Origin: Zeugodacus cucurbitae
Lineage: Eukaryota; Arthropoda; Insecta; Diptera; Tephritidae
Length of the DNA: 64,000 nt
Assembly (NCBI RefSeq): GCF_028554725.1
Contig: NC_071667.1
Coordinates: forward strand, 83,428,001 to 83,492,000
Direction of reading: 5' to 3'
Shown here: positions 51,690 to 64,000 of the stretch, in pieces
Layout of the letters: every line of letters starts with the position of its first letter
Position numbering within the stretch: the first letter of the stretch is position 1
The notes under the pieces: model-generated
The model's database searches: none
Seen by the model: only the letters and a program-made list of their open reading frames with translations
Told to the model about the DNA's origin: nothing
Program-made: the position numbers and the translations under genes

Positions 51690-54379
51690 CGTATTCGAAA
51701 GAACAACTGAACGGAAAGATACCTCCTTATATCGCGGGTTAAGATTAGTGGTACCTACAACATATACTTATAACGACTGGTATACACTGTCTGAAGATAA
51801 CCATAAAGATTTGTATCCTTATATTCGGTATATAGAGACATGTTTTGACAAGCACTGTTACTAGAAAGAGCGAAGCGTTTATTACCCCCTTTTCTCTACT
51901 TCTATCGTCTTCATTCAAATATTTTAAAAGCCAATAACCAGATAGATATCATCTCCTTATGGGACCCTTGGGTCTTGAGTAACCTTTTATGAATTCCCTT
52001 AATAAAACCGTTTTGTGACCATGACTCGAAGCATACACGAAATCAGTTTAAAATTTATCACAAAATTCTAACACCTATTCATTGGTGACTCGCAACAACG
52101 TAAATCTACAAAATCATGGCATGTGTAGAGAGTTTAAGTTAGAGAGACCAGCACTAAAAGTGGTGTGTGTCTAAAAGATAAACTAAGTGATTTCCAAGGC
52201 GATTCATTTTAATTTCATTAATATTTTGCCGTTAGCAGCAGCGTCGTCAGCACGCAAAAGAAACACACACACCCGCTCTTGATGCCAACTGTTCTAAGCT
52301 CCCGCTGTTCTAGCTCGGCTTTCCATTTTTGTTTTTCATAGCAATTTCTGATTGTTGCACGCCACGCTGCGAGCAACAATGCAAAGCTTAACCATACACA
52401 CGCATATATTTAACATATATGTATATATGTAGCACTGCCTTGGTTTGCTGCCGTAGCGCAAGAAAAATAGCAATAACAATAGCGCATTGCTGCTTACCTT
52501 GCCACAGTGATAATTGCGGCATGCAATGTCTAACAAAGCGCACAAAACGAGAAAAAGTCCTGACAACTTTATTAGACTTGGCAACAAACAACTGGACTGG
52601 CGGCCCAGCAGAGAATTTAGAATTTGCGAAATGACTTAGAATTCGCCTTGGCTAAGATACTCGTAGTATGCGAGCGCAAGGCGGCTCCTCAGCCGTTGCA
52701 ACACTTGAAATAGGCAGTGCATTTATCTTCGTGAAGCCTTGTCGGCATTCAGTTGACGCCCCTCTTTTTTACTTGCACTAATGCTGTCTGTTTTTTGCTG
52801 TTGTCCTTCTCCAGGTATGCTTTGCTTAGCTACGTTGCAATGCTACATTCAGCCAGCAGGTGGACAGGTGGGCTGCCACGCCAACTTCGTTCATGTCCGT
52901 CCCATCATGTTGCCATTCAAGCGTGGCGTCGTGGCGTCCCATCGTCTGTTCATCTCATTTTTTGCGCTTCGCCTATGCGAAATTAGAAATTCTGCCACCG
53001 TTGTTTCAGTTGTTACCACATTCTTTTGCCATTTCATTGCATTGCATTTCATTTCGAATTTGTGTTCTTCTTGGCACACTTTTTGCTATCATTTGTGGCC
53101 ACCTACTTATGCCACTCCACCTGCTCCGCTGGTACACGCGGTGGCTTAAGGGGGCTCGCTGTTGCATGGCTTTCGCGCCAGACGCAGCACCGCTCACGTG
53201 CTGCAAGTACAATTTCGTTGCATGATGTGCGCTTTAGCTGAATTTCACGGGGATTTCAATTGTTTTCATTTTGCTCATCTTTCATAGGATTAAATCAGCC
53301 GCTGCCACAGACACAATCACAGTCGCGCGCATCACAATTGCCACTGCCGCTGTTGCATGCGGCGTGCCTCCGTGCAGTCATTTATATAAATATGTGTGCC
53401 TGTTTGTATTCGGAAATGGTTGCTGGTTTAGTGAGCACAAAATCTTCCACTTGTGTCTCAACTCACTCGGGTTGCATGCCGCGTCGCCAGCGCCAAGCGT
53501 TGCCAGTGTTTACATTCGCCCAAAAACAACATATATATTTAAAGGTGAGTGTGCGAGCGCACCTGTGCTGAAAGTCATACGCTTTCGCTTCGTCCCATAC
53601 GTGCAACTAATTTATTATTATACTCTCAACAAATCCTTTGCATTTGCTTTTCAACTGCACCAATACACACACAACCTCGTACGCACACACGACTTTAAAC
53701 CGCCATCATGCGTATGTAAGATTTCCTTTTCTCCACTTTCTTTATTTTATCGCCTCGCAGCGTTTAACTCGAAACTTTTCCCGCTCAAGTTTGTGTCTGC
53801 GTCCTTCCGTTTCTTCTGCGTGCAGTAATTGCACGTCATATATTGGTTACACGACAGAATTGACGTGATTACTTGCAACTTTTTAGTTTGTCTGTTTGCT
53901 TATTGTTCTGCTGCATGCTGCGCAACCCACTCCGCCCTTGAGCAGACACAGAATTCGTAATTTATCAGACTTAAGTAAATTCTAGAAAATTTTAAGCGTA
54001 GATTTGTCAGCACAAATGATGCAACGTCATCTCTACTAGCGACATCTTTGACAATTCTCCCAACCGCAGGCACTAAGTGGATATACATATGTACAACATT
54101 GTTAATTTACTTTTTCAATCTCGAAGATGAATTCACTTAAGAGGTTTGAACATACCACAGGAAGGAAAGTGGTGACTTTATACGATCAGACCTTAAACTT
54201 ATGCTAAATATCAGTCCTATCATGATAATTTATTCCTAGGTGAACCTTGTGACGAATTTGTGATTTCCACCTTGCTTGTTTAACCGTCGTTCTTCAATGT
54301 TAAACTATTAGTACCAAGATCATGTGTACAGAGTTTAATTATTGAAATATTGTAATTTTCAATGAGACAATTCTTTTTT

Positions 54380-54560
54380 TGGAGTGGGTCTTTTTGACAG
54401 TTGTTAATTGATTTATACTCAGTTTGTTTAGCCATTTCGTATTGAACAGACTTCCTCCGAAGCAACGCTTTTTGCTAACATATGGCACTAATTGCTGCAA
54501 AGAGTGATCGAAAATTTGGTTTCTGAATTGGAATTATTGGAGCCAGCCGGCGAGTCACTT
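54380..54560 (+). mobile_element. Internally deleted mariner-like element, copy 3
   Basis: This copy has the same TATACTCAGTTTG leader and start region, but the ATG is mutated to ATT at 54441. The N-terminal relic is followed by CTTTTTGCTAACATATGG, close to copy 1 (TTGTTGCTAACATACGG), and then by a disrupted C-terminal relic. Confidence 0.55.
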
Positions 54561-55072
54561 TTAACCACATTAAAAAAACACCCTTTACTTATTACTTCTT
54601 ATATGAATAAATTTCATTGGCATTATCATAACATATATTTGATATATTTACAGGGAATTACTGTTTAGACATTTAACAGTTTTATGAAAGAGATAGCGGA
54701 GGAATCTATCTTACCGATATGAACAATTTCAGAGCTATGGACAAGATGGGAGATACTTCAGACGGTTTCAAAATTTAATAATACACTTCAAAAATATTGC
54801 CGATACCTAAATATGGCAAGATCATTGTCAGAACCCGAGTTCTGACAAAGCAAACATTCATAAGTGGTTTCCTATTTTCATACATCAACCACTTCAAGAA
54901 TTCCACCAAATGAGAAAATGAGAATGGATGCTTATAAAGTGAGCCGTCCAACCTCACAATTGGGCTTTAAAATACCGCCGCTTCTATCGTATCCTAAGGC
55001 TATAAATGTTCGCTTAAAATAGATCATCGAACCTAAGGTCCATTTTGAGACTAAGAGCTAAAAATTAACTAC

Positions 55073-56284
55073 AACAAGTAAGGAAATGCTAAGTTCGGGT
55101 GCAACCGAACATTTTATACTCTCGCAATTTATTGATAAATTTATACTCTCGCAACCTGTTGCACAGAGTATCATAGTTTTGTTCACATAACGGTTGTTTG
55201 TGTCACCAAGAAATAAAAGAGTTAGATATGGGGTTATATATATATAAATGATCAGGATGACGAGTGGAGTTGAAATCCGGATGTCTGTCCGTCCGTCTGT
55301 CCGTCCGTCCGTCCGTGCAAGCTGTAACTTGAGTAAAAATTGAGATATCTTAATGAAACTTGGAACACATGTTCCTTGGGACCGTGAGAGGGTTGCTTTC
55401 GAAAATGGGCAAAATCGGTCCACTGCCACGAACCAAAAACACATAAAGTGTCATAACTAAGCCATAAATAAAGTTATAGCAGTAAAATTTGGAATAAAGG
55501 ATCTCACTAAGAGGGGGCATATTTTGATGTAATTTTTTTGGGGAAGTGGGCGTGGTCCCGCCTCCAAATTGGTTATTTATATATATCTCGCAAACCAATG
55601 AAGCTATATAAACCAAACTTTCTGCAGTCGGATAATAACCACGCCCAAAGGTTAGGTTGAAAATTACTAAAAGTGGGTTAACTCACTAACGAAAAACGTC
55701 AGAAACACTAAATTTCACATAAGAAATGGCAGATGGAAGCTGCACTCAGATTTTTTTACAAAATGGAAAATGGGCGCGGCGTCGCCACTTATGGGTCAAA
55801 AACCTCAAAAAATATCTCAGGAACTACTCGACCGATTTTGATGAAACTTGGTTTGTAATAGTTTCCTTACATCCCAATGATATGTTGTGAAAATAGGCCA
55901 AATCGCTTCACAACCACGCCAACTTCCTATATACCAGAACTTTGAAGTCGATCTGAATCGTTTACTTTACAATATATAAAGTAAGCACTAGTGAAGATAT
56001 CGATGCAAAACTTTGCACAAATACTATGTTTATAGTGTGGCAGCCCATTTCTAAAAATCGCCGAAATCGGACCATAGGTTTTCAAGACCCCATACATCGA
56101 ACATGAGGACCTCGGTGCTTCTAACCTAATATTAGGATTTCCAACTTTCAATGGACTTTATACAATATATACGCGAATATGTAGGTCAAATTGTGTATTA
56201 TATAATATTAATTAAGTTAAATAAATAAATTGCGAGAGTATAAAATGTTCGGTTACACCCGAACTTAGCCCTTCCTTACTTGTT
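55073..56284. mobile_element. 1.2-kb foldback-like element with ~60-bp terminal inverted repeats, copy 1
   Basis: The left end AACAAGTAAGGAAATGCTAA continues to GTTCGGGTGCAACCGAACAT and TTTATACTCTCGCAATTTAT. The right end is its inverted copy (56226-56284). The interior is noncoding, with a CCGT/CTGT microsatellite at about 55281-55317 and long GGGCGTGG-type conserved blocks. I see no clear target duplication. The family is known to me only as a dispersed dipteran repeat. Confidence 0.7.
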
Positions 56285-57172
56285 TTATTAATATAACACA
56301 CAATTTGACCCAATTTGAAAATCCTATAATTAGGTTAGGGGAGTTAGTTATGACCCGATTTTAACAATTTATGGTACAGAGACATACTATTAGAAGAAAA
56401 ATATTTCCTCTGAATTAAATTAAGATACCTGAGAGATTTACCGAAATTTTCGGTGAAAAATTATCATGGGGCACTGAATTCTTCATATTCGCTATTCGAG
56501 GCTTTGAAAAGTTATAGTCCGATTTTGACAATTTTTTCCTAAGTGATTCTGTGGCATCACAATATACAGTATTTGTGTAAAGTTTTATTTCGCTATCTTC
56601 ATTGGAATTCAAAATTGAGTTACATGGGAAATTGTCGTGGTTGTGAACCGATTTCATCCATTTTCCACACGTGTCATCAGGGTGTTAAGAAAATATTATA
56701 TACCGAATCGGTCGAGTAGTTCTTGAGATATGGTTTTTGACCCATAAGTGGGCGACGTCCCGCCCATTTTCCATTTTGTAAAAAAATCTCAGTGCAGCTT
56801 CCTTCTGCCATTTCTTATGTGATATTTAGTGTTTCTGACGTTACTCGTTAGTGAGTTAACTCACTTTTAGTCATTTTCAACCTAACCTTTGTGTGGGAGG
56901 TGGGCGTGGTTATTATCCGATTTCTTTCAATTTTGAATTGTATAAGGAAACGGCTAAAAGAAACGACGTTTGGTTTATATTGCTTTATTGGTTTGCAAGG
57001 TATATACAAAAAACCTAATTTTCCAAAAAAATTACACCCAAATGTGCCCCTCCCTAATGCGATCCTATATAACCCCATATCTAACTCTTTTATTTCTTGG
57101 TGACGCAAACAACCGTTATGTGAAAAAAACTATAATACTCTGTGCAACATGTTCCGAGAGTATAAAAATGGC
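56285..57172. mobile_element. Same foldback-like family, copy 2, inverted and partial
   Basis: Blocks of copy 1 recur in reverse order and orientation: CGGTCGAGTAGTTCTTGAGA, GACCCATAAGTGGGCG, GGTTATTATCCGATTTC, GGTTTGCAAGGTATATA and, at the outer end, TACTCTGTGCAACATGTTCC. It starts immediately where copy 1 ends and lacks the inner terminal repeat. Confidence 0.65.
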
Positions 57173-59563
57173 ACCAAAATGAGAAGAATCGCTTTAATCG
57201 ATGTTTGGACTTGGTTGGCACTTATGTTCAATACTAAAAGTCGAACCACGGTCTAAACATTGCCCTTTATCAACAAAAGGTGATTCAAAATATCCATTAA
57301 CAACGCCATTGCTTCAAATTACATTTCTTTTCTAAAAATAAATAAAATAAAAAAAAAATATAAACATTAAAAATTAAAAATTAAATTGATAAGATTTTTT
57401 CTTCAGGAATGAAGTAAAATTATTCAAATTAAGTAAGAAATATAATTGAATTGCAATTTATTAAGAAAAAAATGGGAATCAGAACCTTTCAGATAAATAT
57501 TAAGTTCGAGAAAATATTTAATTTGATTTTCAACACTTTTACGTCATTTTCTGGTAAATACATATATGTGTGCATAGAAAAGCTTTAGCGTAGCCGAAAC
57601 AAGTGTATTAATTAATCGAAAAAGCCGAACATGAATTTTACAATTTTTCATATACAAGCATATACATATGTACAAGCAAATAATGAATATCGATACACAC
57701 AAAAATGTCTAACTACAAGTATTTTCTGTAATCACAACATAATATCATTGAATTTTGAGCTGCAACAATAACTGCATGAATGCAGAATAAGCAAGTGAAA
57801 ATGGCTTAGCTAATGTCATGATACAACACAAATACAAATATACAAATAACAACAACAATTCAGTGACGAAAAAGTGATGACAGCAAATCAGCCTAAAATG
57901 TGAAGCATCGATTTTGGCAAGCAAAACAACAGAGGCGACAAAAGCGCACTTTCACTGCAAGGCAAATGGTTATTGCTTTAAAGACATACATATATAGTAT
58001 AAATTAGATTTTAAAAAACTAGAACAGCAAATGAAAAATTGGCGTAAACAGGCAAGGGGCGTTGCAATGTGTGACCAACTTACAGTCACGGACCTTATTG
58101 AATACATTCATACATATACCATTGGCATTAGGCTTCGAGCTGACCGAGCGGGCGTTTTGCGCCTAAAATGACAAGTCGCTGACTGCAACCAAAGAATAGT
58201 TGTTGCTGTTGGCGCAATAATTTTTTTTTTGTCAAATTTTTACGAGATTTCGCCGCAGACACTCGGAAGTATAATTGCAAGTGCATACCAATACATAACC
58301 ACTTACACATACATATTTAATACCAGTCCCTGCCAGCCAAAGGTGGTGAAAAAGCTGGTTAAACCGAAGTTTTTTAAACCCACAAAAGTGGTAAAAAAAG
58401 TGGTGAGTTTGCCATAGGCCAGCATAGCTGCTTGTGAGTTTTTTAACCACTATTCCCCTCACACGTACGAATACAAAAACAAAACAACCCAAACGTGTGC
58501 GTTGGTGTTAGTAATTGAAGAAACATGAGGGGAAAGTGGTTAGGCCTGGCTGGCAGGGAGTCATCTCCGCATGACACACAATTAACTGCAAATATGCGCG
58601 GTCTATATGTACATATGTGTGTGAGCTTGCGCTGCTCAATTACTTACTAGGTCGCTGAGGCCAACTAGACGTTGAAGTGGGCCACATATAAATTTGGCTG
58701 GCTACTTGCACTCACACACACACACACAGGCATACACAGAGACGGACTTTATGGCAGATGCATTTGCTTTGGAATAAAGGAAGGCCAGTCGGGGCAAAAA
58801 GTCGCATTACGAAAGCATCGGTCGGCGCGGCAAACAAAAAATCAGCTGGCAATTGGCAATGAATTTAGCCGACGGCGGCGTAGGGCCGCGCAGCGTCGCT
58901 TCACTTCACATTGGAAGTCGCTAACGATCGCTGCTTTTTCAGATACACATTTCATTGCATACCCGTACATAGTTTCTTCTGTTTGTTGTGTGCTCAAATG
59001 TCAGCTACAATTACCGCATTAGTATCTCAAAATCGTTATTTATTTTATGCCTTTTGATAAAGAGCACAATTCAGTGGGTTTCTTTTCGGTCCATGCAGTA
59101 TTGTAAACACAAACAGCGAAGTGTACGCTGATAAGCCACCACCCGCAGTAGCAACAAATGTCTCAAGGCAATAGAGGGGTTTCACTGATATTCACAGAGA
59201 GTTTGTCTTTTATATTTTGTTGCATTTTGTTGTTATATGTCATCCTAATGGTGATAAGTGATAATATCTTGTACTAGAAGAATAGATAACCGGTATGCCT
59301 AAAGAAAATTGCAAAGCATAGCAAATTCTTGCTCTATTTTTATGGTTTGCCGAGATTTTTATATCTCATTAGTGATGAGTTTACAACACCTGAAGCGTTA
59401 GTGATAAGGTTTTATCTATTTATGTCTTTGAAGCTGCCATGGAAATTTATATGCGACCTATTTTAATATTTAGTTGACCCCAAAAACCCAGTCAGTAATT
59501 GAGCAGGTCTAATTTCAAATCTAAAAACAAGAAAAAACGTTAACTATTTACAATTACCGAAGT

Positions 59564-60253
59564 TAATATACCCTTCACAGGTGCATTTGTTTTAGTAACT
59601 ATGTGTTTAAGCAAATCTAAAGACGTAAGAAAAAGTAAGTAAAAAAAAAGAAAACATTTTACTAATTCTTTTTAGCCGGGTTGTTTGCTAGAAACATTAA
59701 AGTTATATAGTTAACCGATCTGAACAATTTCTTCGGAGATTATATTATTACTTTAAGCAGTAATCCATGTCAAATTTCGTTAAGACACCACGTCAAATGC
59801 GAAAATTTTCCATACAAACCATTGATTCCGATCGTTCGGTTTGTATGGCAGCTATATGCTATAGTGACCGATCTGAACAATTTTTTCGGAGATTAAATTA
59901 TTTCTATGAACAATAACTCACACAAAACTTCGTGAAGATATGTAGTAAAATGCGGAAGTTTTCCATACAAGCCCTTGATTCCGATCGTTCAGTTTGTATG
60001 GCAGCTATATGATTTAGTGGTTCCGACAAATGAGCAGCTTCTTGAAGAGAAAATAACATCTGCAAAATTTCAAAACGATATCTTAAAAACTGAAGGACTA
60101 GTTCGTATATATACAGACAGTCGGACGGACATGGCTAAATCGACTCAGTTCAACATACTGATCATTTATATATATACTTTATAGGACATCCGACGCTTCC
60201 TTCTAGGTGTTACAAACTTCGTGACAAACTTAATATACCCTGTTCAGGGTATA
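59564..60253. mobile_element. Dispersed repeat with TATACCC ends, two-unit copy
   Basis: Same ends and order of blocks as 3643-4110, but the ~150-bp unit is present twice in tandem (about 59716-59867 and 59868-60018). The unit begins CCGATCTGAACAATTT and ends TATGGCAGCTATATG. It also has an extra stretch before unit 1 that includes TTTTAGCCGGGTTGTTTGC. Confidence 0.65.
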
Positions 60254-61609
60254 AAAAGAGTGATTTTACGGGAGATGATGTTCTCTCGTTAGCTTATCCT
60301 TAAAAGATACCTAAATTTACTTGTAATCTAATCGAAGACTTCAACTGATCGAATGAAAAAAAAATTTCTAAAATGGATGAGTAGGAAGCAGTTCTCGAAA
60401 ATGCTTTTCAGAGCAAGTCAAGTTTTCCAAGAATATATGAATGAACTCCAAATACTACTGAGTTCGAGGATATAACTTAGAACCCATAAAATTTAAATAA
60501 GTTTACAACTTTGAAAGAATTTTTTATTTTAAAGAATCAAAACGAATAAGAGAAGAATACGACACTAATTAGTCGGTCATACATTTCTTGTGCTTGAGGT
60601 ACAGGAAGAATGCTTTATATTTATATTTCGATGAGCAATATTTCAATATTTAACTGAAAGCGATTAAATGGGGAATAAAGGGCTCTTAATAATCATACAG
60701 TTGATTCTAATAGTTATTATTCATTCAAATACAACTCTCTCAAGCAAATAAAGCTGAATCAAAAGTGTGGCATTGTTGGGTGGCTAATCATCTCGCGACC
60801 TTATCTCAATGCTGTCATCGCGAGTGGGTGTTTAATTTAAGCAAATTTTGATAGCTTTCCTTGCGCACATATTCAAAACCAGTATATATTTACTTAAGTA
60901 ATAAATTGTAAATGCATTTGATGAGCATCCACTCCACAACCGAGTATTAGAGGTAAAAGTACTTGAGGCACGACAAATGCGAACAAATGACAGGAAATGC
61001 AAATAAAATTGCAAATGTTGCATAAAACCATCTAACGCAGGCCGCATCAATTGCCGCAGTCTTGTAATATGTAAATTCAAATGTACATATATAATTTCAT
61101 TTTTGTTGTTTTCTTTTTGCTCAAAGTTGAGGTTGGTCCACTCATTGCTCTGCCGGCTTCTGTGCAGCAGTGATTTCTGCCGCTTTGCGCCGGCAATTAA
61201 AATGCAATTAGTAATCGTCAATTACGTTTGTCTCTCGTTATCTCTTCTCTTTCACTTATTTAGCATTGTTATTGTTGTTGTTTATTTTTTTAAATTTACC
61301 TTTTTATTGAGGCTTCCAATTTTTACTGCTTTCATAAGCATTGTTATTGTACTGGTATTGTGTATAAAGGTCTATAGTAGATACGGCTATTGTAATACAT
61401 TTCAAGGCAGAGATTATATAATAAAATCATATTATTTATGAATATGCATAAGGGCGTACATACCTACGCCTACACACACTTTGTTGTTATTTCATTTTGT
61501 ATCGTAATTTCTTTGTAATAACTGCAAATATGTTATGATATGTTATGTTATGCTATGTGAAATCAAAAACAACTACCTTTGATATCAGATGCATATAATA
61601 AGTGTATAA

Positions 61610-61850
61610 AGTTAAGTTAAGTTATGTTATGTTATGTTAAGTTATGTTATGTTATGTTATGTTATGTTAAGTTAAGTTTAGCTATGTTATGTGATGTTAA
61701 GTTAAGTTATGTTATGTTATGTTAAGTTATGTTATGTTAAGTTATGTTATGTTATGTTATGTTATGTTATGTTATGTGATGTTAGGTTAAGTTATGTTAT
61801 GTTAAGTTATTTTATGTTATGTTATGTTATGTTATGTTACGTTATGTTAA
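61610..61850. repeat. Pentanucleotide array (GTTAT/GTTAA)n
   Basis: About 48 near-perfect 5-bp units of GTTAT mixed with GTTAA, plus a few TGATG and TAGGT variants. A short pre-array (GTTATG runs) occurs at 61530-61558. The apparent open frame across it is an artefact of the period. It lies 470 bp before tRNA-Ala. Confidence 0.9.
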
Positions 61851-62318
61851 AAATGCCTTTAATATCAGAAAAATATCATAATAACGTTAACCTAATTTTT
61901 GGAATCAATTATATAAGTGCTTGCAAATCATAAGTGATTACGCTTAATTCAATGGAACTCACAACCAATTGGAGAGCAAAAGTTAACCTACCATGTACAG
62001 TTACAACAACCTGGAACTGCACCGTGCTTCCGTATATCGAATTATCTATGAAATTTACAATTAAATCAATTTTATTGCTCGTCTATAGTACATATGTATG
62101 TATATGAAAGTATACAAACTTACAAACAAAGCGGTCGTTCGGCAACAGCGAGCTCTGCACTACTTAACGGACGTTACTTGCATTTTAATTATCCGATTTT
62201 GTGGACAAATTTATTTCGGTCACTATTTGACCTACAAAAGCTGTTTATAGCCATGAAATTTGTTTGTTGTTGCATTGTTGTAATATTCGGTAAATTTTCA
62301 CTTGTTTGATTTTCAATT

Positions 62319-62391
62319 GGGGATGTAGCTCAGATGGTAGAGCGCTCGCTTAGCATGTGAGAGGTACGGGGATCGATGCCCCGCATCTCCA
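62319..62391 (+). tRNA. tRNA-Ala (anticodon AGC)
   Basis: This 73-base cloverleaf has acceptor GGGGATG paired with CATCTCC, including the G3:U70 wobble that specifies alanine. The D-arm is GCTCAGATGGTAGAGC, the anticodon loop TTAGCAT (AGC), and the T-arm CGGGGATCGATGCCCCG. Box A (TAGCTCAGATGG) and box B (GGGATCGATGCC) are intact, there is no intron, and CCA is not encoded, as expected in a eukaryote. A T6 run at 62402-62407 ends RNA polymerase III transcription. The sequence looks identical to fly tRNA-Ala(AGC) as I remember it. Confidence 0.97.
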
Positions 62392-62401
62392 GGAAATCAC
62401 C

Positions 62402-62407
62402 TTTTTT
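62402..62407 (+). terminator. RNA polymerase III terminator of tRNA-Ala
   Basis: A run of six T residues begins 11 bases after the tRNA 3' end, the normal Pol III stop signal. Confidence 0.85.
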
Positions 62408-62636
62408 AATATATTTAAAGAAACTTAGCTTTATACAGGCAAATATTTAAATTTAAAGAAATTAAACTACTTAACTTAAGACTGAAAAATATCGGACCCG
62501 ATAAATGTATATAACACTGGTTAAAAAAATGTTGGTTTTTTTTTGTCACACGAAAACTCAAATTTGGAATTTACTATGACCCCTAAACAATATTTAAAGA
62601 AATTATTCGTGAATATTTAGCTTCTGGAAGGTTGTT

Positions 62637-63236
62637 TTAAGTCTCCAACCATAATCTGCTGGCTTTCCTGAACTCCATTTCCCTTGAAAACACTTCTCCA
62701 TAAAGGAAACGTCCTGATGAAATTCGCCAAAAATAAACTAGCCAATGTGTTTTTAAGGACATATTACATCCCAAAGCTTTATATGATATTATAAGTTCAT
62801 TTATTAAGTTTTTGTAATTTTCCGATTTATAGTTTCCTAGAAAATTTTGGCTAACATTCACAAAACATTTCCATGAGAATTTGTTCTGATTAGTTGCCGT
62901 ATTTTTGGACCTACAAATATTCTCTCTTAAATTTTTGCCTCGCTAAGTCGTGAATTCTCATTTCGGTACTATGTAAAATGGATCTGTTAGCTATAGACAA
63001 GTTTGGATACTGTGTAGGGTGTTTGGGCAGGATTGTAATGCCTTTTTTCTTTGAGTCAAACAAAAATAACAATCACTTACATGATTCTTTGATTCGGTCC
63101 ATCTCATTTGTACAGCAATTGGCTTATTACTGGGTTCTTGTTTAGTCAAATCTAACACGTTACACAACATTTATCTGAAGAATAATGCGACTTAAAAGAA
63201 CGTTGGCGGATACTTACATTCCTGACTAGACCCAGT
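62637..63236 (-). pseudogene. Decayed copy of a multicopy insect gene family of unknown function
   Basis: Fragments appear in order on the minus strand. QECKYPP (near 63215) comes first. MRWTESKNHVSDCYFCLT (about 63050-63110) is next. QNFLGNYKSENYKNL and LGCNMSLKTH (about 62750-62860) follow, and HQDVSFMEKCFQGKWSS (about 62655-62705) is last. They match blocks of a protein found in many copies in arthropod genomes, with a C-Y-F-C motif, an FLGN block, a CNMSLKIHFLHSHLDFFP block and a GERFHQD block. Here the block after CNMSLK is mostly deleted, the frame shifts, and stops interrupt it (for example TAG between the first and second blocks). At 600 bases it is about half the usual coding length. 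The family is often regarded as mobile-element-associated; I cannot name its function. Confidence 0.65.
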
Positions 63237-64000
63237 TAAGATTATTGAGGGCTTCAGATTTTGCATCAATGTGATCTTAAAGCTCTTCCGAAAGCTTAGT
63301 GATTTAAGCAACGATCACTGTGTATTATACTCGCGATTATAGTTTGGATAAGTAATTTCTTTCTTGAGAGTTTCTCTATATGTATACTTTTTCATCATGT
63401 TTTATCCTAATCGTTGCCTTTTCTAAAGCCTTAATTAAGTTTAATCCATTCCGAATTCAAGTTCCTTTTCAATATAGAAGTCATGTAAGTCGGGTTATAT
63501 TTTCATACTCGGAAGGAATTTGCATTACTTTTATAGATTTATAAAATGAAGAAGACTAGTTATAATGACTGATTTATTTTTTATACAAAACGACCGATAA
63601 TATTAAATTTTATATATATTTATTTATTTATGAATATCTAAGGAAACACATCAGCCCAAAAATCGAAACTTCATCGGAGTAAATCATCAACCTCAAGTGA
63701 TGAATTAATAGATATGTTACTAACAACTATCATCAAACTCAAAAGCAAACTTTATAATTTAGTTTAATATATTGTAAATACAAATACAAATCTTAATTTA
63801 TGCATATTTAAATACAGTTATTTGCCTAACTAAATGACACCGGCTGTCACTGCCACTGCCACTACGACTACAACGTTGATTACCATAGCCAATATGTTGG
63901 ATTTTTCGCAAATTACACGCGTGCAAATAACACCGCATTTATTTAAATTTAAGTGTGCAAAAGTGAGTGCAACAAATGCAGAAAGAAGCAGCCAAATAAT
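63237..64000. other. Unassigned right edge
   Basis: AT-rich, no exon, RNA or repeat recognised. A short GC-richer patch (CACTGCCACTGCCACTACGA) occurs near 63850. Confidence 0.5.

Larger units (their letters stand above)
47011..62318. other. Gene-poor interval rich in transposon relics
   Basis: Beyond the annotated elements no coding region can be supported. Blocks with higher GC (47011-47560, 49750-50040, 52740-53830, 58640-58930) carry open frames in several overlapping phases without homology I recognise. These are more likely regulatory or by-products of composition. Confidence 0.5.

Noticed and set aside
55281..55317. CCGT-type tandem repeats considered as a short CRISPR-like or regulatory array
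   Set aside because: Simple microsatellite inside a transposable element in a eukaryotic genome.

Overview
The window is eukaryotic and AT-rich, with introns obeying GT-AG, many microsatellites and many decayed transposons. The predicted proteins and the repeat families look like those of a higher (cyclorrhaphan) fly. A tephritid fruit fly is my best guess, but that rests on remembered repeat families and is not proven. Most of the sequence is intron or intergenic; three protein genes, one tRNA and one recognisable dead gene can be supported.

Positions 9069-18870 (+) hold the 3' part of a transmembrane (MACIT-type, XIII/XXIII/XXV-like) collagen gene. I resolve eight collagenous or linker exons and two alternative C-terminal exons, all in phase 0. 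There is also a candidate short terminal exon that would end the chain early. The N-terminal cytoplasmic/membrane exons are not visible and probably lie upstream, so 1-9068 is most likely intron. PTRHD1, a small peptidyl-tRNA-hydrolase-domain gene, lies tail to tail with it at 19758-20348 (-), in three exons. Its promoter side carries a perfect 22-bp palindrome between two 11-bp direct repeats.

Positions 25946-46980 (-) hold a calexcitin / sarcoplasmic-calcium-binding-type EF-hand gene. Five coding exons encode 184 residues. A 5'-UTR acceptor at 36450 and a strong donor at 46803 below a TATA box at 47003-47010 suggest a noncoding first exon and a 10.4-kb leader intron. The gene would then span about 21 kb.

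From 47 kb to the end I find no protein gene. The interval holds a TTAA-flanked inverted-repeat element, a pogo-like element with 20-bp terminal repeats, copies of dispersed repeat families and a pentanucleotide array. It also has a perfect tRNA-Ala(AGC) at 62319-62391 and a heavily decayed copy of a multicopy insect gene family at about 62637-63236. A 5'-truncated LINE with 15-bp target duplications lies at 24207-24865. Three copies of an internally deleted mariner-like element share the same joint. The three genes show no obvious shared pathway (matrix/adhesion, RNA metabolism, calcium signalling).
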